64,000 bases of DNA from Sarcomyxa edulis (lineage: Eukaryota > Basidiomycota > Agaricomycetes > Agaricales > Mycenaceae). Shown here piece by piece: positions 1 to 11,461 of this stretch. The stretch lies in the NCBI GenBank assembly GCA_009761415.1, contig QUOL01000012.1:449001-513000 (forward strand). The letters are read 5' to 3'. A program made the position numbers and the translations under genes. How positions within the stretch are numbered: position 1 is the stretch's first letter; every line of letters begins with the position of its first letter. The notes under the pieces were generated by a model. The model saw only the letters and a list, made by a program, of their open reading frames with translations. It had not been told where the DNA came from and did not search any database.

Positions 1-658
1 CCCCGAGTGGTAGGTAGTGCTGTCAACTGTTCAGTGACAACGTTCTGGTCCATTGTAACGTGAATATTGGAGTCAAGCAGATGATGAAAGTTCCGGGAAA
101 GGTACGCAGCGCGTCACTGGCGCGTTGTATCTATATACAGGCTGCAGGGCGCTTAAGAGGTTAATAAATCTGGCTAATCGATGGGAATCAGTACATGAAG
201 CAAGGTCAGTATATTTGCATGAGACTGCGAGGCGATGATACGCGTCCAAGGTGGTTTTCTGGGCCACTCTGAGTTGTTATCTCCAGTCGATTGCCACAGC
301 TGTCGAGCATCGAGGACCGAGACGCGACTGGCGAATTATGGCAAGGAAAGTTCTGAGTCACGTCACGGTCACACCCTGATTGGCCCAGGTCCCTTCAACG
401 TTAACCGCTCGTCAGTAGGTCTTCCGTAACATGAGATGCCACATGAGACTTCATATACGCCTTTCCAAAGGCCCATTTGATGAACGAGTACCCCAAGGTA
501 AGTATCTCGATATCTGAACTTGCTTGGAATGACTCATGAGCTGACTTATTGGCTGACTTATACATTTTTCAGTATGACAAACAGGCCTATCCTACTCAGG
601 CGTTGTAGCTAAGTACGAAGCTGTTAGGCGACATCCAAGCACACACTTGAAGTCTGCG
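1..658. other. Upstream region without a recognised gene
   Basis: I see no open frame here with splice-consistent continuation or a recognisable motif. The short open frames on both strands overlap each other and have no family signature. The last part should contain the promoter and 5' leader of the GST gene that starts at 659. Confidence 0.5.
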
Positions 659-1464
659 ATGTCCAACACAGTACAATTCTACGATATAGTTTCTACCGTT
701 GGCACTTGGTCTCCCAATACTTGGAAAACGAGGTAACTCAATTCACGCAATTACTACAGCAGAGATTGACTTTTTCCGCCATCAGACTGTCTTTGAATTT
801 GAAGGGTATACCTTACCAGACCGTTTGGATCGAATATCCCGATATTGCTACAGTTTGCAAGGAAAGAGGAGCTACCCCGACTGGCATCAACGGCGACGGA
901 CACCCTTACTACACACTTCCAGTCATTTACGACCCAGCCACTCAATCCGCTATATCAGACTCAAAGGCCATCGCGGAATATCTTGACGCTACTTACCCGT
1001 CAACACACGTTCTTCTACCAAAGGGTACACGGGCACTCCAAGCCGCCTTTGAAACCGCCTTCGTAGACGCAGTACATGGCCTATGTGAACTTGTTCGCCC
1101 AGAGGCGTGCAAGATATTGAATCCACCAAGTGCCGCTTACTTCAAGACAACGCGAGAGAGATGGTGGGGAAAGAAGTTAGAGGATGCGAAGCTCACCGGG
1201 AAACAAAGAGAGGAAGAGTGGGCTGACGCGGAAAAGGGACTCGCCCGTATAGACGGATGGTTGAAGAAGAATGGAGAGGATGCGCCGTACGTGATGGGCG
1301 ACACGATTACATGGGCGGACATTGTCATCGTCGCGCATCTCATGTGGTTCAAGAAGGTAATGGGTGATACCCAGGAGTGGCAGGATCTAGTGAATTGGAA
1401 CGGAGGTCGGTGGGCTGCATTCGTCCAGGACTTCGAGTCGAAGGGGCTCACAGCTTCCGACTGA
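659..1464 (+). CDS. Glutathione S-transferase, LigE-like etherase (GTE-type) class
   Basis: Cytosolic glutathione transferase of the fungal class related to bacterial beta-etherase LigE. These enzymes conjugate glutathione to, or bind, aromatic and lignin-derived compounds. I place the start at the ATG at 659. Exon 1 (659-732) encodes the N-terminal strand and the motif WSPNTWKTR, which carries the likely catalytic Ser. A 53-nt intron (733-785, gtaact...atcag) restores the frame to LSLNLKGIPYQT. The product is 250 residues, normal for the class. The thioredoxin-like half holds the TLPVIYD and AISDSKAIAEYLD segments that form the glutathione site; the helical C-terminal half ends in GLTASD. 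The uninterrupted frame reaching back to 706 is a false start inside the intron. The fold is certain; the subclass is inferred from residue patterns and the substrate is unknown. Confidence 0.88.
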
Positions 1465-3845
1465 TTTTATTATGTGTTGAACTGAACAAATACCACTCCC
1501 AGTCGCGAACGTGTCGCGAAAATAAGGACAAAAATTATTTTTGGGTACAAGGCATCCTTCAATTCATACGTTTGTTGGAATCTCTGAAAATGGTAAAATA
1601 GTACATAGGGAGTAGCTATAGCCTCACACGGAACTCTTTAAGTCTTCATCAGAGACTTTCTCGACAGGTACAGGACGACGATCCTTCATTAACCTCCATG
1701 CGCGTAAGATGTCCTAGAATTGTTATCAGCACACAACAGTCTATACTGTCAAGATATACTTGCCCGTTGAGTCCCGAATAGCAGTGCAGCTGCTATTGGC
1801 ACTATTGTAAAATAATTAGTATGGGATTCAACCGAGGAAGATCATGAACTGGCTCACATGTCGAAAGAAGGATGTTGATGACTTTGAAGCGAGTCAAATC
1901 TAGGTCTACAAACCAGAGGAAACCAAAGCTACGGTGGAAAAGGGTAAGAATACATGACCACAAAGCACCCACCGGGGGAAACTTACCACATGGCCATGAT
2001 ACACAGAAAGCTAAGAGCCATGACTCTACCAAGAGTACTGATTAGGTTGAATATATTGATCCGCAGCTTAGGAAAGGTATGCCAATGCCGGTATAACCGG
2101 GTGACAATTAAACCTAAGGGCACATTAGCGTTGATTCGAGGGAACCAATAAGAATGACAAGAAAAACCTTGAACAATGACCGTCACCAGCAAGAGAAAGA
2201 TGACTACCGCCGAGGATATCTTGCCACTAAGAATACGGGGTCATATATGTCCATCACAGATATCGGAGGAGTACAACATACGGTATCCCATTGCTTATGC
2301 CACAATATGTGCCACTACTTGCCAGACGAACCGTGTCTGGGTCGCGAATACCGGTCTACCGATGATGGTTCATCAATCAGTACAAAACAAACGGTACTCA
2401 GCCAAAGAAAGACGTACAATAAGGACCTCAAGAGATATGAGTATATGAAGAGCGTAAGGGACCACAAGGAGCTGTAGATCTACTTTCAGACATGATAGAA
2501 ACGAGGTAAATTTGCAGCACGCACCGACACGATGATTGAAGGTCTGATTTTTTCCCCAGCCGCGCGGGTGAGAAACGAGCGAGTCTCTAGCCATACCTAT
2601 AGCAAATTTCCGCGTGAATAAGTCGTCGCACTTCCTGGGATTATTTTCGTTACATTAAATGTCGATGCACCGACTGTCCCAGCTACCCTATAGACTGACG
2701 TTCAGGTCGTCATCTTTTCGCGCGTTTGTTGACATGGCTTACAATATCGGGGCAGCATATATCAAAGAAGACTGGATAAGGCAAAGAGCAAATGGAGGAT
2801 CGACAACCCCGTATTGCCCAGTGAGTAATCTGAAGCTGAATCAGATAAATAACATGCATCGCGCAGACAACAGATGAACTCACAGCAGGGAATAGTACAC
2901 AGAGGAAAGCGTCCAGGATATGAGGAGGCTATACCATGTCGAATGTCGATGGACGATTGGAGATAGCCACCCGGTGAGGACTACTGCTAAGCATCCAACG
3001 CACCCGATTAATTGCATGGCGAAAAATGCGGTTATGAACTTGAAATCGAAGATTAGTTGTGCTGCTGAGAATTCTCAGTCACTTAGTTGAAACACAGTAA
3101 AGAAGGTTAACGAACACATATTATCGCAACTTGGCAGCCGGTCGGACTTAGATTAGAAAACAGCCGGGCACCAGCGGCTAAGCGTGATTCAAGGAGAACG
3201 AATGGACGAACGAAAAAGAAAACTGACAAGCAGCAAGGAAGAAAGAAGAGAAAAATATAAAGCATTCTCTTCGACTATTGCGATATAACGTTTCATAACG
3301 GGCAACGACGGTCGAGTCGGCCTGATCAGAGTTGTGGTGGTTGCGCCCAACTTGCTATAGGCGACGAGCGCTAGATGACTATAGCAGAAGATCATCGTGA
3401 GCGCGGCACCCTTATCGGTAGATGTGCACAAGGATCCAATGATGTACTGGACAAACAAGTCAGCGCCTGACAACAATGCATCCTGACTACTAAGTTGGAC
3501 CTACGGCAGAGCTTGATAATCCAGACGTCAAGTGCTGTCCAATGGAATGGCGGCCATAGACTGGATGAAAAGGGGATAAATGCGGTCAGTAGCTTCAAGC
3601 CGCCAGGGTTGCTAGAGCTGCACCGCAAAACGAGAGAAGGAGGTAATCCATCAAAACCGCACGAAAACTTGGAAGGGGTTGCGTATCCACAAAGATCGTG
3701 GAGCCTCAGAGGTGCCTGTATCTGAAACCAAGGAAAGAAAGATAACAACAAACAAGAATCCAGGACTTTGTACATTCGCAACGCAACTGATATGCGAGAA
3801 ACACACAGAGAAACACATCCCAAGCCATCTGGATTCTGAGTCAAA
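1465..3845. other. Long region without a convincing gene
   Basis: About 2.4 kb between the GST and the K+ channel gene, which converge on it. Short open frames exist on both strands but overlap one another, lack splice-consistent extension and show no family motif. I see no terminal repeats, poly-A retroelement tail or transposase motifs. It may hold decayed sequence or non-coding transcripts that cannot be recognised by eye. Confidence 0.5.
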
Positions 3846-5524
3846 TCAGCTATTCGAATCGATTTCCCTTTGTTTTCCTTTTGAACTGGCTTCTAAAGCC
3901 TCTAGTAGTCGCGTCATGATCTGGCCCTGCGCCTCGACAGTCGAACGCAGCTCTGATATCTGTCTACTAAGTTCTGTCTGATTCTGCGCCAACTTGAGAT
4001 TGGTCAGATCTCGTGGGGGGATATCATCGGGATCTGCTCGCATCGGGTGAAGCAACGTTCGGTGTTGGACTAGAGGGGAGATGTCTATGTCGTCGTTACG
4101 ATGCTGCGATGGTCATATCATCAGTATCTCAGTAGGTATACGAGACGAGGGCCGAGATAGGCGGACCTGATCTTTAGTCATTTTCTCCCAGACCAAGCTA
4201 AATTCCCTTCCAAGAACAAAACTTGGCAAGGCAATCAACAACAGTCCAAACACGAGCAGCGGCAGGGTGATGAGTCTGCCCAAGAAAGACCGAGGGGTGA
4301 TCTCGCCGTATCCCACAGTCGTTATCGCTATGGAATGGATAGGGCTGAGTGTGCTGCATCTCTGGAGGTACGACTAACACTCACTAACTAAAACGAACCT
4401 ATACGAGTATGTCAGCTTGCGGCGCTATCCAAGGTGTATGTATTACGCACCAGGCCGCAGCAGGAATGGACTGTGGTGGGTCTATCAACCAGCAACATAT
4501 ATGTAGATTAAACAGAATACATACCGCGAATTGAGAGGGATCGCCGTCAGAATTCATGAAGTTTTCGAGTGTGTTATCCCAAGTCCCGCGTTCGGCGAAA
4601 TACCTGGAGGAGAAAATTCGTCAAGGAGGCTCTGGTGAAGGAAATAGAGATCATCTGACAGGAGGGTGCTGAAGACGGTCAATACCATGATCACAAAGAA
4701 AGCAATGGCTAACAAGGCATCTTGAGACCTCCGTACGGATAAATACATGACCTCGATTGTGCTGTGTACGAAAGGTAAGAGTTGAAGCAGGACACGCGAG
4801 GGTTTGAGAACTTACAGTAGAATAGTATTATTATATCGAAATGGTCTAAACACCCGCAGCAGTCGGAACATGCGCAAGATAGAGAATCTGAAAAGGACAG
4901 ACTGAAGAATGTTCGATGAAGCGAGGGCTCTGCTCGATAGAGATTAACGTACGGTATCTTGTTGGAGACCTATCTCTATGTAATACGGTAATATAGCCAA
5001 TATATCTATGATCCCGTAGAAACCTGGCTGGGCATGCTATTTCAGTGGTACAGATTGAGTGGAAGGGTGAACATACTGATAATCCATTTGAACAAGCTCA
5101 TCCAAGTGTTACTCCACGCGACACATCGAGCTGCATACTCGACGGTGAACAGAGCGACAAGGCTCGTTTCCAGACCAAACCAGACGCGATCGGAGATGGA
5201 ATGAAAGGCAGGGACAGTTTCCAGCACTGTCACCAATGCAGAGAATATGATGAGGACTGTAAAGAAAAAAGCGACGAGAAATGCAGAGCGCGAAGAGGCT
5301 GGTTGTTCCAACAAAGCATGAAGATCGCGCTTCCACAGAGGTCGAATTCCTGCCGCGGCAATTGTTTGCTCGGTGAAGGAGGGAGATTGGGGAAATCCCT
5401 GGTCGACATCCCGGGGAGAATGGGAGTCTGGAGATTCTTCAGTCAGAAAAGAAGTGCTTGCCCTAGACTCAGATGTTCTTGAGCCTGGTCTACTAATTCT
5501 GTCGAGTGGAATCGGTGAGGGCAT
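3846..5524 (-). CDS. Voltage-gated potassium channel (six-helix, Kv-like)
   Basis: Plasma- or vacuolar-membrane K+ channel with one six-helix unit. The N-terminus is Ser/Pro-rich and cytosolic. S1 (VAFFFTVLIIFSALV) and S2 (FGLETSLVALFTVEYAARC) are followed by S3 (YGIIDILAILPYYIEI). S4 reads RMFRLLRVFRPFR, five Arg at every third position, a classical voltage sensor. S5 is LLAIAFFVIMVLTVFS. The pore, after splicing, reads SIPAAAWFVLVTI then TTVGYGE (4302-4322), the K+ selectivity filter. S6 is LPLLVFGLLLIALPSFVLG. The C-terminal tail has a heptad-like helix (LKLAQNQTELSRQISELRST...) that may assemble subunits. Multiple introns interrupt the gene; a 14-nt exon (4385-4398) supplies part of the pore helix. 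This is the Kv layout with one pore, not the two-pore TOK type usual in ascomycetes. The gene is divergent from the kinesin gene. Confidence 0.9.
4385..4398 (-). other. 14-nt exon in the pore of the K+ channel gene
   Basis: On the minus strand the flanking introns read gtgcgt...cgtatag and gtgagt...ccatag. Only the 14-nt exon between them keeps the frame and gives W-F-V-L-V-T-I-T-T-V-G-Y-G-E, matching the Kv pore-helix spacing of W-W-x4-M-T-T-V-G-Y-G. Other acceptors here give stops or break the frame. Confidence 0.75.
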
Positions 5525-6410
5525 CAGTGCGAGCCGTCAATCTCGGAAACACGGCACATTCACCGTCGGATCTCGGACGGCATCTGCAATTCAAGCTCCG
5601 ACACTCCGCTCACGTACAGAGCTTATTTTTTTCCGTACTCTCCACTTGCTCTCCACCACGCTAACCATTTTTTCCCTCATGCTATCGTGACAATCGACTA
5701 TCTAGTTCATTGTTCAACAAGCCCCAGATCCAGGAATCATCTCAACCGTCTGTATCATCCATGTCGATCTCACTCTGGCAGCTTTATACGTACGAAGGAT
5801 CAACTATTTCATATGGTGAGCACACATTTCTATTCTTCTCTTTTCACTATATGCGAACGCACGAACGTCGATGATTGTTAAAAATATAAACTGATTTTAA
5901 TGAGTCGTATCCGTCTTATGACGGCTTGACGATACTTTTTTTTGATGAGACCCTTCCACCTCTTAAAAACTCTCCTTGTAGTGACCATTTCACTGATTGG
6001 ATTTGCTCTTTTTCAGTCCATATCCCAAGTCGCAAATCCACCTAGTGTCCTACGCACTACACTTCACTTTGTAACTGCGGACCCGTTGTTGCCTCTTCGA
6101 TGGTATCTTGTTCACCTTGTAAATTATCCGATATCGCAATATATATCCTGCTTCTTCAGAACATTCATGAAATGATATTCGCCCAGTCATGTTGCTTCAG
6201 GCTCCGTAAGAGATGTTATGCTCAAATTTTGAGACTCGTGTGAGGTCTTGAATCGGAGGTGGCTATGTGCGTGACCGCGTCGCGTCGTTTTGGTTCAACT
6301 TCGAAGTTCGAGTCGTATACATTCGTCTTTCTCCTCAAAAACGGCATTAACGGACATATACCCTTTCTATATACCCAAAACCACTCTGTTTCTATCTTTT
6401 TCTTCTCGTT
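5525..6410. other. Divergent intergenic region (K+ channel / kinesin)
   Basis: An 886-bp gap between two divergent start codons, so it should contain both promoters. It is T-rich on the plus strand with pyrimidine stretches just before 6411, common in basidiomycete promoters. No open frame is credible and I identify no specific factor site. Confidence 0.5.
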
Positions 6411-9400
6411 ATGGTCGCCGAAACACCCTCGAAATTGACGAGGCCGATTCCATTTACCCCAAAGCGTCCTCTTTCGAGCGTCTCAAGCTCTTCCACTGAT
6501 CTTTCAGGCCGATTATCGCGTTTAACGACTCCTGGTATCCATTCTTCTACTCACAAGAAGTACAAGGCTCCCCTTTCTTCCGAGTCGCGTAGTAGAATCT
6601 TGCCCAAGGCAAAACCTGTCCTTCCGACCGTCCCAGGAACCCCCACGAACACTAGTACGAGCAGCGATGCAAGACCACGAACTCCTGGGACTCCCGGAAG
6701 AAAGTCTGCGACTGATAGCCCTTTGCTGATGCCATCCACCAGCGAAATGGACGTCAGTCACATTGACCCAGAGGAAGTCCTAGTTGATTTCCAGACAGTC
6801 GAACCAGGGGACATTTCTGGTGAAATGGATGAAGCATGGTTGAGAGCAGCCGATTTGGATCATGGCAAAGACGATAAAGTCATGGTGTCTATCAGGTATG
6901 TGTACCAGGTACTACATTCACTGTATCATACTAAACCTACGGAGTTCAGAGTTCGCCCAACTAGTGGCACTTCGGCTTGGGAACCTATCCCTTCGACTAA
7001 TACCATCAAGCTAGACCCCTCACATGCTAAGAATCCCTCGTTGACAGCTCCGACCTCGTTCAATTTTGACTCCATCCTGACTGGCACACCAAACAAGCCA
7101 ATCTATAACACCGTTGCTCGCTCCCATGTTCACGCGGCTATGGACGGGTTCAACGCGGTCATTTTTGCATATGGACAGACGGCATCCGGGAAGACCTTTA
7201 CGTTGAGCGGTGACGAAGACGAACCTGGTATAATCCCTCGCGCTATGAAGGACGTGTTCGCTTTCATTCGTCGCACACCCACGCGGGAGTACCTCCTACG
7301 ATGCTCATATCTCGAAATTTATAACGAAACAATACACGACCTGCTCGCTCCTCCGTCTGCTGCCGCCAGTGCACCCGTTCAAATTCAGGGAGGCAGTGGT
7401 GGAGATATCATCTTGGCGCCTCTAAGAGAGGAAGTCGTGACTAGTCTGAAGAGCGTCAAGGAGGTGCTTAAGAGGGGTGAAGGCAATCGGAGAACAGCTT
7501 GTACTGATTGGAATGAGAGAAGTAGCAGGAGTCATTCGGTCTTCAGAATGGTGATCGAGAGTCGGGAGAGGGGTGGGTTCAATGGCGACGACGATGGAGG
7601 ATCAAGCCCTGCACTCAACGGACGACAAACCCCTGGCATGGGGCGTCAGACCCCAGGTCTCAGTGGAAGGCAGACACCTGGAGGAACGCGACTACAAGCG
7701 CGTGGCGGCAGAAGCGTACAGACATCAGTCTTGGTGAGTCGCCTCTTAACGTCTCCTTGATCCCTGACTCTTCTGACGCATTCTATGTGGGTGTGATAAG
7801 AGCTTGATAGATCTTGCTGGTTCCGAAAAGGCTACTTCTGACAAAGAACGAACTAGGGAAGGAAAGTACATCAATACCAGGTAAGTTGCGCGTGCTGTCG
7901 TAGAATCGTGACTCAACGTCTATCCTTAAGTCTCCTCACTCTGGGTTCGGTCATCGGAACCTTGGCAGAAAATGCTGCAAAGAAGAAAAAGTATGAATTC
8001 TCTGTTCGTCTTATCTCTGACACTGACCTGTGACCTACCAGCGACCATGTGCCATACCGAAACTCGAAACTCACTCGCATGCTACAGCCCTCTCTATCGG
8101 GAAATGCACGTATCAGCGTCATTTGTACAATCAACCCCGATCATAGTGCTATTGCAGAGAGTACCAGCACATTACTATTTGCCAAGAGGATAAAGAACGT
8201 CGCGGTATGTATTCTTTGAGTCTTGAGTATTGACGTGCAGTTTTATAAACACATTCTAATGCTGTTTGATTCATAGCTCAACGCGCAGAAGAAGGAGATT
8301 GTGGACACGGACGCTCTCATCGAACGTTACAGGAAAGAAATTGAGGATCTCAAGAAACGACTGTCAGAGAGGGAAGCCGAGGCCCCGGTGAGGTCGAGAC
8401 GACTTTCTGCACGGGAGGTTCGTTCGTGCCTTGTAAACTTGTATCATTTGCTGTCCTTGAACAACTTTTGTAGCAAATCGATGAATCCAAGGCGATGAAG
8501 GACCTCAATACCCGCATCCAGCAGCTGACGAAACTGATTCTGACGAGTCAAACCGTGGACGAATCGAAAGGCGACGAATCACGTCCTAGTAGTCCTATGA
8601 AGATCGACTTTGATATGTCACCTTACCAGGTCTGTTTATCTCGTTATTGTTCTTTGATACAGTTTGCTCACTGTTGGGACGCTTTAGTTGCAGCAAGAAT
8701 TGCTGACGGCACGGCTGCAGCTTGAAACACAAGAACATCAGATTCTTTCTCTCGAGGCCGCGCTGTTGGCGCGACCACCTCTTCCACCATCTGCGTCAGA
8801 GAATGAGAAAGGTAAGTGCTTTATTTTATAAGTCCGAATTTGCAGATAATGATATTCATGTACACTCCTAGATAAACTAATCTTGGAACAGGCGAAGACA
8901 ATTCGGGAGTTTGAATGTGTCGTGAGAGGATACGAAGAGAATCTGGGAGAACCCCTAAGAGCTGTTAGAGAGGACGTGGAGAAGGAGTGGATCGTCAAAC
9001 TGCAGGATGAAACGAGGAGACGAGAAGAGAAGGAAAGGTGGGCAGATGAGTTAGTTCGGCAACTGGAGAGGGAGAAGAAGGTCGGTGCAAATCTATTATT
9101 ATCTCACTCTGCCCCTAATGCGCATCGTCCTTTCTGCACTAGGTGAGAATGCAACTGGAAGAAGAACGAAGAGCGTTGGCAGCTTTCGTCACGAAGTTCG
9201 ATTCCCTAGGATTGGGCATCACAGTTCCTCCTGTCAACTCCAAACTCAATCCGCCCATGCCTACTCCTGGTGGTGCTTCCGTCGCGTTTAGTGAGCGGCA
9301 ACTGAAACAGAAACACTCGACCTTCTCTCCCATTCGTCTTCCTCTCCAAACTCAACCGAGTTTATTGGAGCAACTGCCAGAAGAGGATTGGAATAATCTA

Positions 9401-9529
9401 AGCGACGCGAGCTTCGAGATGGATGACCATCCTGACAAGAATTTTGGCGTAGGGAGCAAAAGAGCACAGAGTCCGGTGAAGGAGGTGTTATCCGGTGGGA
9501 AGGAGAACTTGCCTGGACGCGCATGGTGA
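6411..9529 (+). CDS. Kinesin-7-like motor protein (Kip2/Tea2/CENP-E group)
   Basis: Plus-end-directed microtubule motor, probably for polar growth or microtubule-tip transport. An N-terminal Ser/Pro/Thr-rich extension of roughly 160 residues precedes the motor. The motor begins VMVSIRVRP after splicing intron 1 (6896-6949), then has the P-loop GQTASGKT, switch I NERSSRSHS, switch II LIDLAGSEK (after intron 7734-7800), YINTSLLTLG, and the core helix HVPYRNSKLTRMLQPSL. Further introns lie at 7881-7930 and 7991-8041 and later in the gene. A Gly-rich insertion with three RQTPG copies (7623-7682) sits between SHSVFRMVIESRER and SVLSLIDLAGSE. The neck and stalk are coiled coil (ALIERYRKEIEDLKKRL; MKDLNTRIQQLTKLI; ERWADELVRQLEREKK), followed by a Pro/Ser-rich tail ending KENLPGRAW. 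The family is secure; assignment among the kinesin-7 branches is inference. Confidence 0.9.
7623..7682 (+). repeat. Three in-frame RQTPG repeats in the kinesin motor domain
   Basis: The coding sequence contains RQTPG three times, separated by MG and LSG, within a Gly/Arg-rich insertion before the switch II strand. Each copy is a minimal Thr-Pro phosphorylation site. The copies use different codons, so this is not a recent DNA-level duplication. Confidence 0.85.
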
Positions 9530-9950
9530 ATTATGAGGCTCTGTTTTGTAGGAATTCGTTGGAAGTTTTCGTTTTGTTACATTCGCTCTGCTCTGCTCTG
9601 TGTATATATTCTCTGTATGATCTCACCTCCGTTGTCCATGTCTCTCTTGTTCACGTTCAGCATATCCTTGTGAGGAAATCTGGTTAGGTACAGGAATTCA
9701 CTTGCATCACAATAGCTGCCAAGGTATGAAGCTGGGGTTCGGGGCTATGTTCGAGAATCGAGAGTAAGTAGAGACGCGCCTGACCGTGACTTCAACGAAC
9801 GCGATCGTGACAATGTCACGATCCTCTCTTCCCACTTCATGCATGTCCCCAAGATCGATTTTTTGCACAACCTAGCCCTCTGAATCGTCCGGTTTTCCAT
9901 GGTGGATTGGTTCTAATCACCTAGTATTTTTCTGGAGTAATATATAGCAC
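9530..9950. other. Intergenic region, kinesin 3' end to LYR gene
   Basis: A 421-bp gap holding the kinesin 3' end (TGTATATATTCTCTG-type AT-rich sequence) and the promoter of the next gene in the same direction. No credible open frame. Confidence 0.5.
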
Positions 9951-11349
9951 ATGTTGTGGCAGAATGTCCCACTTCCATCTGTCGAATCCCTGGCCTTTCG
10001 CGCAAATTTGGCCAGTCTGGTAGCACCTCTCAGACGTGTCCGCCCCCGGGTTCCATTCTTCAAGCTTGCGGCACATCGAATACCTACCCTATGGTCCCTT
10101 TATCGAGGTCTTCTCAAGGAATCACCCACCGATCAGGTATGCCGTTCCATGCCTTCTGAACGCAGCTGTAGTTGACATTGCCCTCAAGATCAAGTTTCGC
10201 ATCGTGATGCTCTTCCAGAGAAATAGGCTGTCCACTGGAACTGCAAAGACGAAGAAACAGTTACTTCAGGGCTATAAAGTCAGTACAAGGTTGTATATAA
10301 GTATTGTACAAGTCAGCCTGCTAACTTCATTTTCAGTGGTTAGATATCTTCCAAAGAGCAAGACAAGGCGACGTCAAGCTCCAACTGATTCTCCAGCGAT
10401 ATAGTCGTATGATCCAGGCGAAGCGAGAAAAAGAGGAATGGAAACGGTTGTTCCGAGAGGAATTGGTTCGTCTTTCATCTATCCATATGTGTCTGTGCTC
10501 TCTAACTCACAATACGTACGTACGTATCTGTACCTAGGCCTGGCAAGAAAAACTTCGAAATCGACCTATCCTTACTGGGGCTTATATGCGGCCTCACGCG
10601 TCTCACGGACCACTTCCACGAATGAGAAGGCAGCCTTTGGCTCTCACCATGATGATCAAGAAACGGCGTCTTGCTAAAGACAGGCGAGTCGAGAAAGAGG
10701 GATACATCAACGAACTAAGATTGTATGTTCGCCAAGAAGCTAATTTCGAAGACGAGTTGGCGAAAATACCCGAAAGCGAGTTTACGCCATTATTCAGCGG
10801 TGCGAACCAACGAGATTGGGGTAAGTGGTACAATTTCTAGAACCCTTGCTCACGATACTCATACTCTACTCTGTCGTCGAAGATCAACCTTTGAGGGACA
10901 CGAAAAAAATAATAACGGGCCAATATCGGCTCGAAGAGCAACGCATAGCTCAACCCTTCCCTCCGGCTCTCCTCGAGACAATTAAGCAAGCTAGACGCGA
11001 GAAAATCGCCAACAAGACAAAAGAACTTGAACGCGAGCGGAAAGGCGAGATATTGAAACGGACTATTTTGCGACAGAACAAAGGGCCGCCTGCTCATCTG
11101 CTAAAGACGATGTCACCGGAGCAGCGAACGCTGGACAAGGTGGTAAGGAATGTCAGCGAGGTCGGGTATGTTGCGCAGGTGAAAACCAAGCTCGGATTCA
11201 AATTGAAGAATCCAGACCTTTGGAAGCAATTGGAAAATGGGAAAGAGGAGAACCAGTCATTGCTGGAGCGTATGACGCAAGAGCTGGCGGCTGAGAATCG
11301 GAGGCGGAGGATTATTCACAACAAGCAAGTAGAAGATGACGTGCCATGA
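9951..11349 (+). CDS. LYR-motif (Complex1_LYR) protein with long basic coiled-coil tail
   Basis: Probably mitochondrial; LYR proteins act in Fe-S delivery, respiratory-complex assembly or mitoribosome biology, usually bound to acyl carrier protein. The N-terminus is rich in Arg/Ala/Ser with no early acidic residue except one Glu, like a presequence. The motif PTLWSLYRGLLKE (LYR codons 10098-10106) is followed, after intron 10137-10188, by IKFRIVMLFQRNRLSTGTAKTKKQLLQ, the second LYR-domain helix. Later exons are joined at GYK/WLDIFQRA and EEL/AWQEKLRNRP. The tail is highly charged (KTKELERERKGEILKRTILRQ) with a conserved-looking end (YVAQVKTKLGFKLKNPDLWKQLE). The protein is much longer than the roughly 100-residue stand-alone LYR factors, so a mitoribosomal or assembly role is possible. 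I cannot name the exact orthologue. Confidence 0.72.
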
Positions 11350-11461
11350 TTGTATCTCATTATATATCCTAATTCGTTCACAAATATTTCTACAACACGT
11401 ATCGAGTGGACTGTATACATCAGCAGCAGGTATCTTCGTTAAGTGGTCATATTATCATTCG

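Noticed and set aside
706..785. Possible GST start inside the uninterrupted frame beginning at 706
   Set aside because: That start is a TTG and the frame runs through intron 733-785. The ATG at 659 with splicing gives the proper GST N-terminus.
1954..2877. Several short open frames on both strands
   Set aside because: They overlap each other, have no family signature and no splice-consistent extension.
3392..3844. 150-codon minus-strand open frame after the K+ channel stop
   Set aside because: Composition and content are random-looking, and it overlaps plus-strand open frames of similar quality.
4320..4450. Stops in the K+ channel pore, suggesting a broken gene
   Set aside because: Two introns around a 14-nt exon give a perfect pore sequence.
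10137..10188. Apparent frameshift in the LYR gene
   Set aside because: A 52-nt intron with GT and AAG-type acceptor joins SPTDQ to IKFRIV in frame, so no frameshift is needed.
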